This document shows, one piece after another, positions 62,313 through 64,000 of a stretch of 64,000 bases of DNA (positions are counted from its first letter, which is position 1; every line of letters begins with the position of its first letter). Below the pieces are notes generated by a model. The model did no database searches. It saw nothing but the letters and a program-made list of their open reading frames with translations, and was not told where the DNA came from. Position numbers and translations under genes: made by a program. Source of the DNA: Pseudomonas sp. UBA5706 (GTDB lineage Bacteria > Pseudomonadota > Gammaproteobacteria > Pseudomonadales > Pseudomonadaceae); contig NZ_DIHC01000001.1 in NCBI RefSeq assembly GCF_002419965.1, positions 62,001 to 126,000 of the forward strand, written 5' to 3'.

Positions 62313-62650
62313 AGATCGATCATTGGCGCGACACCGCCCGTTTATCACTCGGTGAGCCAGGCGCTGTCGGTGCACCGCTGGGCGAGCGGCTTTCACAGGT
62401 CGCTACCGCCAGCATCACGCGCGACGACGGCGTCGAGGCGGGCGTATGGGAATGCACACCCGGCCGCTGGCGGCGTCAGATCGTGCAGCAGGAGTTCTGC
62501 CATTTCATCCAGGGCCGCTGCACCTTCACCCCCGATGGCGGTGAGCCCCTTCATATCCAGGCCGGAGACGCTGTGATGTTCCCCGCGAACACCACCGGAA
62601 TCTGGGATGTACAAGAAACCGTTCGCAAAAGCTATGTGCTGATTTTCTAA
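62309..62650 (+). CDS. Cupin-domain protein
   Basis: The 113-residue protein is a small cupin of the DUF861 type (VWECTPGRWRRQIVQQEFCH and DAVMFPANTTGIWDVQETV). Such cupins accompany PuuB-like oxidases and may handle an unstable product. The ATG at 62309 overlaps the oxidase stop. Confidence 0.82.
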   Translation: MKIDHWRDTARLSLGEPGAVGAPLGERLSQVATASITRDDGVEAGVWECTPGRWRRQIVQQEFCHFIQGRCTFTPDGGEPLHIQAGDAVMFPANTTGIWDVQETVRKSYVLIF

Positions 62651-62708
62651 GCTGGATTTTCCAGGCTGCCTTCACTTATAACGCCTAAAAGAAAGGTTGA
62701 GGTCTCGC

Positions 62709-63782
62709 ATGTTGAAGTCGATCGTTCCGTTATTGTTCATCGCGTCCACCGCCCATGCGGCAGACACCGTCAGGATCTACAACTGGAGCAGCTACATCGC
62801 CCCGGATACCCTGCAAAACTTCACCAGCCGCACCGGGCACCCAACTCAATATGACCTGTACGACAGCAACGAAGTGCTCGACGCCAAACTGATGGCCGGG
62901 CATTCGGGGTATGACGTCGTGTTTCCCTCCAACCATTTCATGGCTCGGCAGATCACGGCTGGCGCGCTTAAACCGCTGGACCGCAGCAAACTTACCAACT
63001 GGCAAAACCTCAACCCGACACTGATGAAAGCCCTGGAGGCCAACGACCCTGGTAACCGCTACGGTTTTCCCTACCTGTGGGGCAGCACCGGCATTGGTTA
63101 CAACGTGGCCAAGGTCAAGGCGGTGCTGGGCGATGTGCCCATCGATTCGTGGGACATCGTGTTCAAGCCGGAAAACATGAAAAAACTCGCCCAATGCGGT
63201 GTGGCCATGCTCGATAACGGGCCCGAGATCCTGCCCATCGCCCTGAACTACCTGGGGCTGCCGCATCACAGCAAGGACAAGGCCGACTATGAGAAGGCTC
63301 AGGCCCTCTTGCTAAAAGTGCGCCCGTATGTGAGCTATTTCCACAACTCCAAATACACCAGCGACCTGGCCAACGGCGACGTATGCCTGGTCGTCGGGTT
63401 CTCGGGCGACGTCATGCAGGCGGCGGCACGAGCCACCGAAGCCGGAAACGGCCAGCAGATCGCTTATGCCATCCCCAAGGAAGGCTCACCGATGTGGTTC
63501 GACATGGTCGCCATGCCAGCCGATGCACCAGATGAAGCCGCCGCCTATGAGTTCCTCAACTACCTGTTGGAGCCCAAGGTGATGGCGGGCATCAGTAACC
63601 ACGTGCACTACGCCAACGGCAACACCGCTGCCGAGGCTCTGATCGACCCCGCCATCCTCAATGACCCGATGGTGTACCCGCCCGAAAGCGTAATGCAGAA
63701 ACTCTTCGTGCTGCAGGCTATGCCGCTGGAGAACGACCGACTGCGCACGCGGGTCTGGAGCCGGATCAAGAACGGCCAATGA
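62709..63782 (+). CDS. Polyamine-type ABC transporter substrate-binding protein (PotF/SpuD-like)
   Basis: The 357-residue periplasmic protein has a signal peptide (ending ASTAHA) and the PotD/PotF pattern: VRIYNWSSYIAPDTLQNFTS, DLYDSNEVLDAKLMAG, YDVVFPSNHFMARQI, WGSTGIGYN and the C-terminal YPPESVMQKLFVLQAMP. The ATG at 62709 has GAGG upstream; the TTG at 62697 is less likely. No permease or ATPase genes follow within the window, so it probably serves a transporter encoded elsewhere. Confidence 0.88.
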   Translation: MLKSIVPLLFIASTAHAADTVRIYNWSSYIAPDTLQNFTSRTGHPTQYDLYDSNEVLDAKLMAGHSGYDVVFPSNHFMARQITAGALKPLDRSKLTNWQNLNPTLMKALEANDPGNRYGFPYLWGSTGIGYNVAKVKAVLGDVPIDSWDIVFKPENMKKLAQCGVAMLDNGPEILPIALNYLGLPHHSKDKADYEKAQALLLKVRPYVSYFHNSKYTSDLANGDVCLVVGFSGDVMQAAARATEAGNGQQIAYAIPKEGSPMWFDMVAMPADAPDEAAAYEFLNYLLEPKVMAGISNHVHYANGNTAAEALIDPAILNDPMVYPPESVMQKLFVLQAMPLENDRLRTRVWSRIKNGQ

Positions 63783-64000
63783 GGCAATCGCCGATGCATC
63801 GGACGACCGAATCATCGGCGTCATTGACCGAATAGCCGCATGGGAGTAAACGGGCAACGCGCTGTACCGCAGTTGGGCTGAGAAAACTGATCCGGTAGCC
63901 GTTGCGGCGCAGGTCATCGGTACGCAGACCCTGACCGCTGGACTGCTTGCCAGCGTCATGATCGCCTGGTGTGCGATGCCTGGCCGCCCACACTAAGTTC

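Noticed and set aside
63783..64000. A possible short coding remnant after the polyamine-binding protein
   Set aside because: The plus-strand translation is broken by a stop within 20 codons and shows nothing I can recognise; it is cut by the window edge, so no call is made.

Overview
The window is a GC-rich gammaproteobacterial chromosome segment, almost certainly from a Pseudomonas. It carries typical Pseudomonas core neighbourhoods: rnd-ycgL, purC / MBL hydrolase / bamC / dapA / gcvR / bcp / perM, tusA / M48 protease / nadA, and a tRNA-Ser(CGA). It also has REP-type palindromes of the kind common in Pseudomonas. A complete-looking carotenoid operon points to one of the yellow-pigmented Pseudomonas (species such as P. 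lutea or P. graminis come to mind); that placement is an inference and was not tested.

Layout. 0-8 kb holds housekeeping and small conserved genes: the ptrB 3' end, a cNMP-binding protein, a spermidine-synthase-like protein, a YajD HNH nuclease, a SPOUT methyltransferase, ycgN, a nitroreductase, a hydroxyacid dehydrogenase, ycgL and rnd. A short MITE-like element sits exactly at the hydroxyacid dehydrogenase stop codon. 8-12 kb holds an eptA/methyltransferase pair and a GMC oxidoreductase. 12-16.6 kb holds NAD-malic enzyme and a two-gene carboxynorspermidine (alternative polyamine) pathway. 16.7-23 kb holds two tandem subtilase autotransporters that are paralogues. 23.5-26 kb holds a LysR/aldehyde dehydrogenase divergent pair, then a decayed MntA-HepT toxin-antitoxin relic next to tRNA-Ser. 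26.5-36 kb is core metabolism and envelope biogenesis. 36-38 kb has an O-methyltransferase/TetR divergent pair and a HAD phosphatase. 38-45.4 kb is a sugar-polymer region: glycosyltransferase, UDP-galactopyranose mutase, glycoside hydrolase, galE, a Zn alcohol dehydrogenase, a PLDc_N peptide and a DCC protein. 46-47 kb is a MarR/SnoaL pair with a perfect 25-bp palindromic operator. 47-54.2 kb is the carotenoid cluster, crtE divergent from idi-crtX-crtY-crtI-crtB, with every junction in the long operon overlapping by 4 bp. 54-64 kb is accessory: a YtfJ-like protein, an unlisted 28-residue membrane peptide, a sensor kinase, a TIM-barrel isomerase, a DUF1264 lipoprotein, an InaA-type kinase, a GNAT protein, a SnoaL-AraC fusion regulator and a polyamine-type operon (FAD oxidase, cupin, periplasmic binding protein).

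How the genes fit together. CrtE makes GGPP from isoprenoid units balanced by the type 2 IPP isomerase; CrtB, CrtI and CrtY lead to beta-carotene; CrtX glucosylates zeaxanthin. The hydroxylase CrtZ needed between CrtY and CrtX was not found in the window and must lie elsewhere or be replaced. The most interesting regulatory DNA is the crtE-idi intergenic dyad (two TTGTACAA palindromes) and the MarR/SnoaL palindrome just beyond crtB. No CRISPR array, intact transposase, integrase, rRNA or prophage was seen.
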